A program made the translations under genes and the position numbers. A model generated the notes under the pieces. That model was not told the origin of the DNA, ran no database searches, and saw only the letters and a program-made list of their open reading frames with translations. Positions 7,908-15,048 of a stretch of DNA of 64,000 bases are shown in pieces. The DNA comes from JBBDWJ01 sp963824095 (GTDB lineage Bacteria; Acidobacteriota; Terriglobia; Bryobacterales; UBA6623), in NCBI GenBank assembly GCA_963824095.1, contig CAWGNS010000008.1:1860001-1924000 (forward strand), in the 5' to 3' direction. Numbering within the stretch: position 1 is the first letter of the stretch; each line of letters starts with the position of its first letter.

Positions 7908-8620
7908 AAACCCTGATTTTCGACATGGACGGCGTGCTCGTCGACCCGACTGCTTCCTACCGCCAGACGCTCATCGAGACCGTGCGGCAATTCAGCGGCT
8001 ACGAGCTGACCCAGGAACGCATCGTCGAGCTCAAGCACGAAGGCGGTTTCAACGACTTGCTGCCGATGGGTCTGCGCGTGCTCGCCGACGCCGGCGTCGA
8101 GGTGGACGTGGCGGCCTACGGCGAATGCTTCAATCGCTTGTTCTGGGGCGCCGATTGCGACGGCCTGGTGAGGAACGATCGCTGGCTGGTCGATGACGGC
8201 GCTTTGGAGAGCCTGCAAAGCCGCTACCGGCTGGGCATTTACACCGGCCGGCCGCGGCGGTCCGCGATGCAGGCCATCGAGCGCTTTGCCCCGGCGATCG
8301 GCTTCGACCCCATCCTCACCAGCGACGATGTCGAGAACCTCAAGCCGGCCCCCGACGGGCTGCAGAAGATTCAGGCGATGCTGCCCGGCGCCGAGCTGAT
8401 CTACGTCGGCGACAACATCGACGATGCCTGGTGCGCCCGGGCTGCGGGTGTTCCGTTTATCGGGGTGGTGGCGCCCGACCGCCATCGCCGCGACCAGATC
8501 GAGGGACTGTTTCGAGGCGAAGGGGCGCTGGCCATTGTGGGCCGCGTGGAAGAGCTCGAGGATGCCCTCGAGGGCCTCCCGGCGGCCGGCCCCGGCGTTG
8601 GGGCAACACCTTCCCGCTGA
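7904..8620 (+). CDS. HAD family phosphatase in the his operon (candidate histidinol phosphatase)
   Basis: A 238-residue HAD hydrolase. Motif I is FDMDGVLVD (nucleophile D7, acid D9), motif II T114 in YTGRP, motif III K147, motif IV GDNIDD (D170, D174). A helical C1 cap lies between residues about 15 and 90, as in phosphoglycolate- or beta-phosphoglucomutase-like enzymes. It is coupled to hisC by ATGA and sits directly before hisB. The neighbouring hisB has only the dehydratase domain and no other histidinol-phosphate phosphatase is in the window, so this gene is the natural candidate for that step. That assignment is inference; the sequence alone shows only a HAD phosphatase. Confidence 0.8.
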   Translation: MKTLIFDMDGVLVDPTASYRQTLIETVRQFSGYELTQERIVELKHEGGFNDLLPMGLRVLADAGVEVDVAAYGECFNRLFWGADCDGLVRNDRWLVDDGALESLQSRYRLGIYTGRPRRSAMQAIERFAPAIGFDPILTSDDVENLKPAPDGLQKIQAMLPGAELIYVGDNIDDAWCARAAGVPFIGVVAPDRHRRDQIEGLFRGEGALAIVGRVEELEDALEGLPAAGPGVGATPSR

Positions 8621-8647
8621 CCGCGATCGTGCATCGCTGAACAAGGC

Positions 8648-9331
8648 ATGAGAAAAGCGTCCATCGAGCGCATCACCAAGGAAACTCAGATCCGGGCGAC
8701 GCTCGCGATCGAGGGCAAGGGGCGCTATGCGATCTCGACCGGCGTGCGCTTCCTCGATCACATGCTGGAGTTGTTCACCCGGCACGGCGGCTTCGACCTG
8801 GAGTTGAAGGCCACCGGCGACCTCGACGTCGACCAGCACCATACCGTCGAGGACGCCGGCATCGTTCTGGGGCAATGCTTCGCCAAGGCGCTGGGCGACC
8901 GCGTGGGAATCAACCGCGCCGGTTACTTTGTGATGCCGATGGACGAGTCGCTGGCGGTGGTCGCGGTGGATTTGAGCGGCCGGCCCGCGCTGGTTTTCGA
9001 CCTCCCGATGCGCTTCCGGCTGGTGGGCGACCTACAGGCCGAGTTGCTGCACGATTTCTTCGACGGCTTCGCAACGCACTGCGGCGCGAACCTGCACGCG
9101 CGCGTGTTTTACGGGCGCTCGGGACACCACAAGGTCGAGGCCATTTTCAAGTGTTTCGCGCGAGCGATGCGCTTTGCCTGCTCCACCGATGCGCGCCTGA
9201 AAGATCAGTTGCCAAGCACCAAGGGCTTGCTGGAAGGCACCGGCGCCAAAAAGCAAAGGGCAACGAAAGGTGCAAAACCGGCGGCGAAAGCGAAAAAAGC
9301 GGTGAATCGCCGCTCGGAGCCGCGGGCGTGA
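8648..9331 (+). CDS. hisB: Imidazoleglycerol-phosphate dehydratase with a basic C-terminal tail
   Basis: The enzyme removes water from imidazoleglycerol phosphate. The two manganese-binding motifs are intact: H64-H65-T-V-E68-D and H160-H161-K-V-E164-A. The family normally ends at about residue 198. Here some 30 further residues, rich in Lys, Ala and Arg (GAKKQRATKGAKPAAKAKKA), follow. Their DNA is a purine-rich low-complexity stretch running into a REP-like palindrome (9309-9345), so the tail seems to have been gained by repeat insertion at the 3' end. It is probably disordered and not needed for catalysis. The start at 8648 has AAGG just upstream. Confidence 0.94.
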   Translation: MRKASIERITKETQIRATLAIEGKGRYAISTGVRFLDHMLELFTRHGGFDLELKATGDLDVDQHHTVEDAGIVLGQCFAKALGDRVGINRAGYFVMPMDESLAVVAVDLSGRPALVFDLPMRFRLVGDLQAELLHDFFDGFATHCGANLHARVFYGRSGHHKVEAIFKCFARAMRFACSTDARLKDQLPSTKGLLEGTGAKKQRATKGAKPAAKAKKAVNRRSEPRA

Positions 9332-9345
9332 GCCCGCGTTGAGCG
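9309..9345 (-). repeat. REP-like palindrome, copy 1
   Basis: Read on the minus strand it has the hairpin CGCGGGC-TCAC-GCCCGCG followed by GGCTCCGAGCGGC. It matches copies at 9397, 24543, 37361 and 58015. This copy overlaps the 3' end of hisB and supplies its last codons and stop. Confidence 0.7.
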
Positions 9346-9396
9346 GCAGGGGATTGGCGGAATTCGCCAGCCGCCGGCGGCGCCATCACGCGTCCG

Positions 9397-9435
9397 AGCG
9401 CAGACTCACGCCTGCGGCTCCGAGTGGCGATGCGC
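9397..9435 (+). repeat. REP-like palindrome, copy 2
   Basis: GCGCAGACTCACGCCTGCGGC followed by TCCGAGTGGCGATGCGC is a divergent copy of the same family as 9309-9345, in opposite orientation, so the hisB-hisH gap holds an inverted pair. Confidence 0.6.
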
Positions 9436-9472
9436 ATGGCTGCGCAGCACGATTCGCGATGCGATCAAACAC

Positions 9473-10076
9473 ATGATTGCCATTTTTGACTACGGAGCCG
9501 GAAATCTGCGGTCGGTCGAGAACACTCTCGCCTCGATCGGCGCCGGCTACGAAATCGTTCGCGATTCCGCCGGGCTGGAGCGGGCCGACAAGATCATCCT
9601 GCCAGGCGTGGGGCACTTCGGCCAGCTCATTCGCTCGCTCGACGCGCTGGAGTGTTCGGAGCACCTTTCGCGAGCGGATCGCGGCCGGCGTGCCGTTCCT
9701 GGGCATCTGTCTGGGCATGCAAGCGCTGTTTGACGGCAGCGACGAGGCACCCGATCTGGAAGGGCTGGCGATCTACCCAGGACGGGTGCGGCGCTTCCCG
9801 GACGGCTCTCGCGTTCCCCAGATGGGCTGGAACCAACTGGAGGCCCGCGGCGCGCCGCGGCTGCTGGCCGGAACCGGCGACCACCCCTACGTTTATTTCG
9901 CCAACAGCTACTACGTGCCCGAGGAGGTAGCCGGTGAGCGGGCCGCGGCGCTGAGCCAATACGGCGTTCGCTACACCGCCGCCGTCGAGTCCGGCAACGT
10001 CTTCGGCGTCCAATTTCACCCCGAAAAATCGGCCTCCGTCGGCCAGCAGATCGTCCGCAACTTCCTGGCATGCTAG
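9473..10076 (+). pseudogene. hisH: Imidazole glycerol phosphate synthase glutaminase subunit, one apparent frameshift
   Basis: The N-terminal part (MIAIFDYGAGNLRSVENTL..ILPGVGHFGQLIRSLDAL) is encoded from 9473 and the rest (RERIAAGVPFLGICLGMQAL..) in the +1 frame. The switch lies at about 9646-9665, in GAGTGTTCGGAGCACCTTTCG. Removing one base gives a normal 200-residue HisH with the nucleophile Cys in GICLGMQ and the His-Glu pair in FHPEKS. HisH releases ammonia from glutamine for HisF. The reading frame overlaps hisF by 7 bases as expected for a working gene pair. A sequencing or assembly insertion is as likely as a real lesion, since every catalytic residue is preserved on both sides. Confidence 0.85.
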
Positions 10077-10834
10077 CCAAACGCATCATCCCCTGTCTGG
10101 ACGTCAAGGCCGGCCGCGTGGTCAAAGGCGTCCACTTCGTCAGCCTGCGCGATGCCGGCGACCCGGTCGAGCTCAGCGAGATCTACAACCGCGACGGGGC
10201 CGACGAGCTGGTGTTCCTCGACATCACCGCGTCGAGCGATCGCCGCGACATCATGATCGACGTCGTCGAGCGGACCGCCCGCAAGGTGTTTATTCCGCTG
10301 ACCGTGGGGGGCGGCATCCGCTCGGTCGCCGACGCCCGCAAGATCCTGAGCGCCGGCGCCGACAAGGTTTCCATCAATACGGCCGCGGTCGAGCGGCCCG
10401 AGCTGATCACCGAGTTGTCCGGGGAGTTCGGAGCGCAGGCCACGGTGCTGGCGATCGACGCCCGCCGCCGCTCGCCCGGCAACTGGAGCGTGTTCACTTA
10501 CGGTGGCCGCAAAGACACCGGCATGGACGCCATCGAGTGGGCGCGTCGCGGCGAGGCGATGGGTTCCGGCGAGATCCTGCTGACCTCGATGGATTGCGAC
10601 GGCACCCAGGCCGGCTTCGACTGCGAATTGACTCGCGAGGTTTCCAGGGCGACCAAGATCCCGGTGATTGCCAGCGGCGGCGGTGGGAAGCCCGAAGATT
10701 TCGTGCGCGTTCTCACCGAGGGCGAGGCCGACGCGGCGCTGGCTGCCTCGATCTTCCACTACGCCACCTATACGGTCGAAGGGCTCAAAGAGATTCTGGC
10801 GCGGCACGGTATTGTGGTGCGGACCGTCGGGTAG
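10070..10834 (+). CDS. hisF: Imidazole glycerol phosphate synthase cyclase subunit
   Basis: The 254-residue TIM barrel takes ammonia from HisH and converts PRFAR to imidazoleglycerol phosphate and AICAR. Catalytic aspartates are D11 (IIPCLDVKAGR) and D130 (VLAIDARRR); phosphate-binding loops TVGGGIRS and IASGGGGKPEDF are present. Its start overlaps the end of hisH. A NUDIX gene follows in place of the more common hisA neighbour. Confidence 0.95.
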   Translation: MLAKRIIPCLDVKAGRVVKGVHFVSLRDAGDPVELSEIYNRDGADELVFLDITASSDRRDIMIDVVERTARKVFIPLTVGGGIRSVADARKILSAGADKVSINTAAVERPELITELSGEFGAQATVLAIDARRRSPGNWSVFTYGGRKDTGMDAIEWARRGEAMGSGEILLTSMDCDGTQAGFDCELTREVSRATKIPVIASGGGGKPEDFVRVLTEGEADAALAASIFHYATYTVEGLKEILARHGIVVRTVG

Positions 10835-10897
10835 CGCCCGCCGCTGGGCGTCGATCGAGTAGTACACCTGCCGGGTTGATCCCGGCCATCGGAAACC

Positions 10898-11395
10898 ATG
10901 CCGCATTTGTTCTACGACCTCGACTTCACCGTCTCGGTCTTCATCGTTCACGACGGCAAGGTCTTGCTGGTTAACCACAAGAAACTCGGCAAGTGGCTTC
11001 CCGTCGGCGGCCATATCGAGATCGGCGAAGACCCCGAGCAGGCCGCCCACCGCGAGGTGGCCGAGGAGTGCGGCTTACAGGTCGAGCTTTGCGGAGAGCG
11101 GCCTCCGGGTGAGTTTCCCGGCACCAAGGCCCTGGTTGCGCCGACCTATCTGGACGTACACGATATCCAGGGCGACCATCGCCACATCGGGATGATCTAC
11201 TTTGCCCGGGCCGCGTCCAGCCAGGTGCGGCTCGCGGCGGCCGAGCATCACGCCATCCGCTGGTTTTCCGAAGCGGAGCTGGAAGAGCCGAGCTGGGGCG
11301 TTCCGGAAGCGATTCAATTCTATGGGCGCCAGGCCCTGCAGCGGCTGGCGGCGGGTATGCCCGCCGGCCCGTCATCGACAGCTTGGGTAGGTTGA
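10898..11395 (+). CDS. NUDIX hydrolase within the his operon
   Basis: A 165-residue protein with a complete Nudix box G38-x5-E44-x7-R52-E53-V-x-E56-E57-x-G-L60. The family cleaves nucleoside diphosphates linked to another group, using magnesium. The core resembles the ADP-ribose/8-oxo-dGTP type and the family predicts no exact substrate. It lies 63 bases after hisF and 9 bases before hisA on the same strand, so it is most likely co-transcribed with the his genes. Its role there is unknown; it might serve the pathway or simply be a passenger. Confidence 0.88.
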   Translation: MPHLFYDLDFTVSVFIVHDGKVLLVNHKKLGKWLPVGGHIEIGEDPEQAAHREVAEECGLQVELCGERPPGEFPGTKALVAPTYLDVHDIQGDHRHIGMIYFARAASSQVRLAAAEHHAIRWFSEAELEEPSWGVPEAIQFYGRQALQRLAAGMPAGPSSTAWVG

Positions 11396-11404
11396 AAGAG
11401 ATTC

Positions 11405-12103
11405 ATGGTTATTCCCTGCATTGATCTGATGGACGGCAAGGTGGTGCAACTGGTCCAGGGCCGCGAAAAAGCGCTCGAGGCCGAGGCGCCGCTGGTCATG
11501 CTCGAACGCTTCTCGGGGTTTCCGGTCATCCAGGTGATCGATCTCGACGCAGCCCTGGGCAAGGGCTCCAACGACCCGATCGTTGAGCTGTTGGCGTCGC
11601 GAGCCGTGACCCGGGTCGGTGGCGGAGTGCGCAGCACCGAGCGGGCGCGGACGTTACTCGAGGCCGGCGCGTCGCGGGTCATTGTCGGCACGGCCGCCTT
11701 TGACGAGTCTGGCATCCGGCGCGAATTTCTGGAGGAACTCGCCGAGGCCATCGGGCCGGAGAGCATTCTGCTGGCCCTCGATTCCAAAGGCGGCCGCATT
11801 GTCGTGAAGGGCTGGCAACAGTCCACGCAATTGGAAGCCGAAGCCGTGATTCGCGAGTTGGAGCCTTACTGCGGCGGATTCCTGTGCACCTATGTCGACA
11901 AGGAAGGGATGCTGCAGGGGACCGATCTCGAGTGGTACCGGCGGTTGCGCGCCTGCACGCAGCATGAGTTGACCGCCGCGGGCGGCATTACCACGGTCGA
12001 GGAGATCGACGAGCTGACGCGCCTGGGAGTCCACGCGGCGCTGGGGATGGCGGTCTACACCGGCCGTCTCAAGCTGGAAGACCTGCGGCGCTACGCGGCT
12101 TGA
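11405..12103 (+). CDS. hisA: ProFAR isomerase
   Basis: The 232-residue TIM-barrel enzyme isomerises ProFAR to PRFAR. Catalytic aspartates are D7 (IPCIDLMDGK) and D126 (LLALDSKGG); the phosphate loops RVGGGVRS and TAAGGITT are clear. It is somewhat shorter than the ~245-residue average. It is the last his gene; hisG and hisE are not in the window. After it, 12104-12313 holds no gene and no clear intrinsic terminator. Confidence 0.94.
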   Translation: MVIPCIDLMDGKVVQLVQGREKALEAEAPLVMLERFSGFPVIQVIDLDAALGKGSNDPIVELLASRAVTRVGGGVRSTERARTLLEAGASRVIVGTAAFDESGIRREFLEELAEAIGPESILLALDSKGGRIVVKGWQQSTQLEAEAVIRELEPYCGGFLCTYVDKEGMLQGTDLEWYRRLRACTQHELTAAGGITTVEEIDELTRLGVHAALGMAVYTGRLKLEDLRRYAA

Positions 12104-12313
12104 GATGAATCTGCAACCGGCCCGAACTCCGCTGCCTGGCGCCTGACTGCTCGCCCGTAGCGCCATGCATCGCGTGGATGCTTACAGGCACAGAGCCGCA
12201 ATTCACTGGCAGTCGGTCCTGCCGGCTTGCCGGTGCATAACCCGTAGATTGTTGGAAGGAACGCGGCTGGAGGCGAAGCGTCCCCAACCACGGTGTGAGC
12301 CGGGGACGGGTCT

Positions 12314-12727
12314 TCAGTCGCGGTAGGCGAAGCGGTCCGCCATAGTACCCTGTTCGGAGGCCGATAGCGCTTCCTGGCAGGAAACGCAATACAGCGCCCA
12401 AGGCAACGCCTCGAGCCGCTTGAGCGAAATCGGGTCGCCGCATTCCTGACAGGTGCCGTAGGAGTGATCGTTCATGCGCACCAGCGCCTCATCGATTTCC
12501 CGCAGCAGCATCACATCAATATTGTTCCGGTTGAGAAAGATCCACTCCTCGTGACTCTGCGACGGTAGTTCTTCCTCGTCGAGCGGCTCGTCGCCTCGCC
12601 CCAGCGCCTTGCTGGCGGCGGCCGACCGCAAGTTGGCCCGGATTTCCTCGGCTTTGTCGTCGAGCATTTGCCGGAACCGCTTCAGTTGGGCCTTGGTGAG
12701 CCCTTTTGTTGCTATTGTCCTAGCCAT
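12314..12727 (-). CDS. dksA: DksA/TraR-type zinc-finger transcriptional regulator
   Basis: A 137-residue protein with a basic N-terminal coiled coil (TKAQLKRFRQMLDDKAEEIRA) and a C4 zinc finger: C93-x2-C96 in GTCQECGDPI and C114-x2-C117 in YCVSCQ. This matches DksA/TraR proteins, which bind the RNA polymerase secondary channel. The acidic DxxDxA tip motif of E. coli DksA is not present in exact form, so a ppGpp-linked role is not proven. ATG 12727 has AAGGGGAG at ideal distance. A strong minus-strand promoter at 13052-13080 would give it a leader of some 315 bases. Confidence 0.85.
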   Translation of the reverse strand: MARTIATKGLTKAQLKRFRQMLDDKAEEIRANLRSAAASKALGRGDEPLDEEELPSQSHEEWIFLNRNNIDVMLLREIDEALVRMNDHSYGTCQECGDPISLKRLEALPWALYCVSCQEALSASEQGTMADRFAYRD

Positions 12728-12994
12728 GTCTCCCCTTGCCGCCTGGGGGCCGCGAGCGCCCTCCAAGCCTGTGACTCTATCGTCGTTTCACTCCAGGTCG
12801 TTTAGACCCCACAAGTCTTGCTTTCGTTTCTAGAACCCGAAGCAAGTTTTTGCCATCTAGGAAAACAGAGAATCAGCCCCGCAGGGTACAAGTCTCACGC
12901 ATGCGCCCGTGACCCTGTGTGTCCCCTGGGTCTAGCCGGAACGGCGCCGCTAGAACCATGCTGTATAAGGCTGCTGGTGAATGGCGGAAGTAGT

Positions 12995-13019
12995 TTGTCT
13001 TGACTACGTTGTCTTGACT
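12995..13019. repeat. Short direct repeat in the dksA leader
   Basis: TTGTCTTGACT occurs twice, at 12995-13005 and 13009-13019, one and a third helical turns apart. On the minus strand this is AGTCAAGACAA repeated within the predicted dksA leader, 25-50 bases after the start of transcription. It could be a protein-binding site or chance. Confidence 0.4.
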
Positions 13020-13051
13020 GTGGGGCTAGAGCCCATTGATAAATGACAACG

Positions 13052-13080
13052 ATTATACGGACGGCGTCTACGGTTGGCAA
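13052..13080 (-). promoter_or_regulatory. Predicted dksA promoter
   Basis: On the minus strand TTGCCA (13075-13080) and a perfect TATAAT (13052-13057) are 17 bases apart. It points towards the DksA-like gene, 325 bases away, with no gene between. It is one of the best consensus promoters in the window. Confidence 0.65.
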
Positions 13081-13496
13081 GAAAAATCTTTCGAGCGGCC
13101 CGCTGCTCGCCCGCCAGACGTCGCGAGCCGCCTCGATGGTCGGGTGTTCGGCCGCCGCCGCAGCGCACGCGCCCGGCCCCGGTCCGTGTAACGGGCCTGA
13201 AATCAACCACGAAAACGCGGTCCGGCCGGCCGAACCAGTCGCCGAGGCGGGTGCGGATTCGAACCGCATCGCCGCCGGAGACGGCCCGCGCACTGGTGTA
13301 CCATAGTGGACAAAGCTCTCGCGGTTGGGGCCCGCGAGTCATTTGGCTAGCGACCAGCAAAGTCTTGCGCGTAACCGAGCCTGAAGGGTAGCGGCCGTTA
13401 GGGGCGTAACCTTTCGGCCGGCGTCCACGAAATAGCTTAGTGGGAAGCGTATCGCTTGGGACGCCACCTCGTGTCTGCGCATAGGCGGAGAAAAGA
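13081..13496. other. Intergenic region upstream of the ECF sigma gene
   Basis: About 415 bases without a convincing gene: competing frames on both strands lack family features and ribosome sites. It contains a T-arm-like palindrome (13252-13268) and two GCGTAACC octamers (13369-13376 and 13404-13411) that might be sigma -35 elements for the gene downstream. No known RNA family was recognised. Confidence 0.4.
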
Positions 13497-14090
13497 GTGG
13501 AGATGCGAGGGGGCACGGCTGCGCAAGCGGCCCAGGCGGACTCGGAAGAGCTGCAGCGGCTGATGGTGGGCTATCAGAAGGCCGACCGGGAAGCTGCCGC
13601 CCAGTTGGTCGGGCGAGTGTCTCCGATGTTACTGCGGTTCCTCGCGGGGCCTTTGCAAACGCGGGCCTACGCGGAGGATATGCTGCAGGAATGTTGGCTG
13701 CGGATTCATCGCTCACGCCATACCTATCGTCCGGGCACCCCGGTGCTGCCTTGGCTCTTCGCTATCGCCCGCTACACCCGTATTGATGCTTACCGGCGCC
13801 GGCGCCAGATCGATGCCAACGAGTTGGCCGTCGAGGATATGGCCGTGTCGGGTCCCGGTGAGTCCGCGCCCCGCGATCCGCTGGACATGGATTTGTGGCG
13901 GCTGGTCGGTCAATTGCCTCCCAGTCAGCAAGAAGTGATCCAGATGCTGAAAATTTCCGGCCTGAGCCTCGAAGAAGTGGCCCGGGCCACCGGCTCGACC
14001 GTGGGCTCGGTGAAACAAAAGGCCCACCGGGCCTATCAGAAGTTGCGGGAGCTTCTGAACCTCGATGGGGAGGCGAGGAAGCGCACATGA
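13497..14090 (+). CDS. ECF-type RNA polymerase sigma factor
   Basis: The 197-residue protein has sigma region 2 (MLLRFLAG..AEDMLQECWLRIHRSR..PWLFAIARYTRIDAYRRRR, residues about 40-103) and region 4 with a helix-turn-helix (LPPSQQEVIQMLKISGLSLEEVARATGSTVGSVKQKAHRAYQKLRELL, about 140-187). There is no region 3, as in extracytoplasmic-function sigma factors. GTG 13497 follows GGAG by 6 bases; ATG 13503 is an alternative. It overlaps the anti-sigma gene by 4 bases (ATGA), the standard arrangement. The inducing signal is unknown. Confidence 0.93.
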   Translation: MEMRGGTAAQAAQADSEELQRLMVGYQKADREAAAQLVGRVSPMLLRFLAGPLQTRAYAEDMLQECWLRIHRSRHTYRPGTPVLPWLFAIARYTRIDAYRRRRQIDANELAVEDMAVSGPGESAPRDPLDMDLWRLVGQLPPSQQEVIQMLKISGLSLEEVARATGSTVGSVKQKAHRAYQKLRELLNLDGEARKRT

Positions 14091-14917
14091 CCTGCCGCGA
14101 GGTCAATCAATACCTGGACCGCAACAGCGGGGTCGAGTGGGCCGCGCTTCCGGAAGACCTGCGTGCGCACCTGGAAAGCTGCGAAGGCTGCCGGACGCTG
14201 TGGGAATTGCTGTCCCAGCAACCCTGCCCCCAACCGCTTCCGCAACAGGTTCGCTCGCGGATCGAGACCGAGCTGTTGGGCTCGCTCGAGCCGGTGGCGC
14301 CGATGGCGGGCACCGGTAAGCTCACGCTGGGGTTCGCGTTGATTTTGAGCGGCTGGACGGCGCTGTTTGTCGGCCTGCTGGCCTCGTCGGCGGCGCCGGG
14401 CGTCCGTTCGGCTCCTTTCGCCGCCGTTGCCGCCTTGGCCAGTGTCATTGGGCTGGTGGTGTCGTTGGCGTTGAGCCGCGAGATGGCGCCGGGTGAGAGG
14501 CGCTACGTGAGCCCGACCGTGGCGCACGCGCTGGCCCTTTTGGCGCTGTTCGGCGTCGTGGCGTTGGCGTTTCCGTGGAGCATCAACGAACCGTTTTGGG
14601 CCGCGGCCTGGAAGTGCTTTCGGGCCGGGTTTCTGATATCGCTACCGTCGGCGGCGCTGGCGGTGCTGCTGTTGCGGCGTGGCGCGCCGCTCTCCCCGGA
14701 GACCGTCGGCGCCGGCGCCGGGTTGTTGGCCGGTTTGGTGGGCGTCCTCACGCTGCATTTCAGTTGCCCGATCATTGCCGCTCCGCATATCGCGCTGGGC
14801 CACGTGATGGTCCCGCTGGCATTGGTCCTGATCGGCCACACAGCCGGCAAACTGCTGCCCGTGCGCTGGTTGGGCGAGACGGCGGCGCGGCCGGCTCCCT
14901 CGTCGGGAGCGCGCTGA
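14087..14917 (+). CDS. Membrane anti-sigma factor: zinc-finger plus NrsF (DUF1109)-like domain
   Basis: The 276-residue protein starts with a short anti-sigma zinc-finger module (HLESCEGC, the HxxxCxxC pattern, near residues 27-34). It then has six membrane segments (about 78-103, 110-132, 145-165, 170-200, 205-230, 235-258). The last part, LTLHFSCPIIAAPHIALGHVMVPL, has the Cys-Pro...His...His pattern of DUF1109/NrsF proteins, which restrain ECF sigma factors in Proteobacteria. Having both a zinc-binding anti-sigma domain and an NrsF-like membrane domain in one chain is unusual. ATGA coupling to the sigma gene supports the role. Confidence 0.8.
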   Translation: MTCREVNQYLDRNSGVEWAALPEDLRAHLESCEGCRTLWELLSQQPCPQPLPQQVRSRIETELLGSLEPVAPMAGTGKLTLGFALILSGWTALFVGLLASSAAPGVRSAPFAAVAALASVIGLVVSLALSREMAPGERRYVSPTVAHALALLALFGVVALAFPWSINEPFWAAAWKCFRAGFLISLPSAALAVLLLRRGAPLSPETVGAGAGLLAGLVGVLTLHFSCPIIAAPHIALGHVMVPLALVLIGHTAGKLLPVRWLGETAARPAPSSGAR

Positions 14918-15048
14918 GCGCCGCGGCCGATCTTTGCGGGCAGCGCTCTGAGCGTTCCTCTGCCGCGCTTGCCCCGCTGCCGGCGTAACCTGGCGGGGCT
15001 CTCTGCGTCTCAACAGGCAGTGCGCCGGCCCGTCTCTGGAGGTCTGGA

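Noticed and set aside
13252..13268. tRNA T-arm-like palindrome TGCGGATTCGAACCGCA (minus strand TGCGG-TTCGAAT-CCGCA)
   Set aside because: The 7- or 8-base 3' acceptor strand that follows has no complementary 5' acceptor strand within 100 bases, and no anticodon or D arm could be built, including for a long tRNA-Sec.
12895..13516. Overlapping minus-strand frames of 132 and 170 codons before the ECF sigma gene
   Set aside because: Low-complexity Arg/Gly/Pro composition, no ribosome site, and they overlap each other in different frames.
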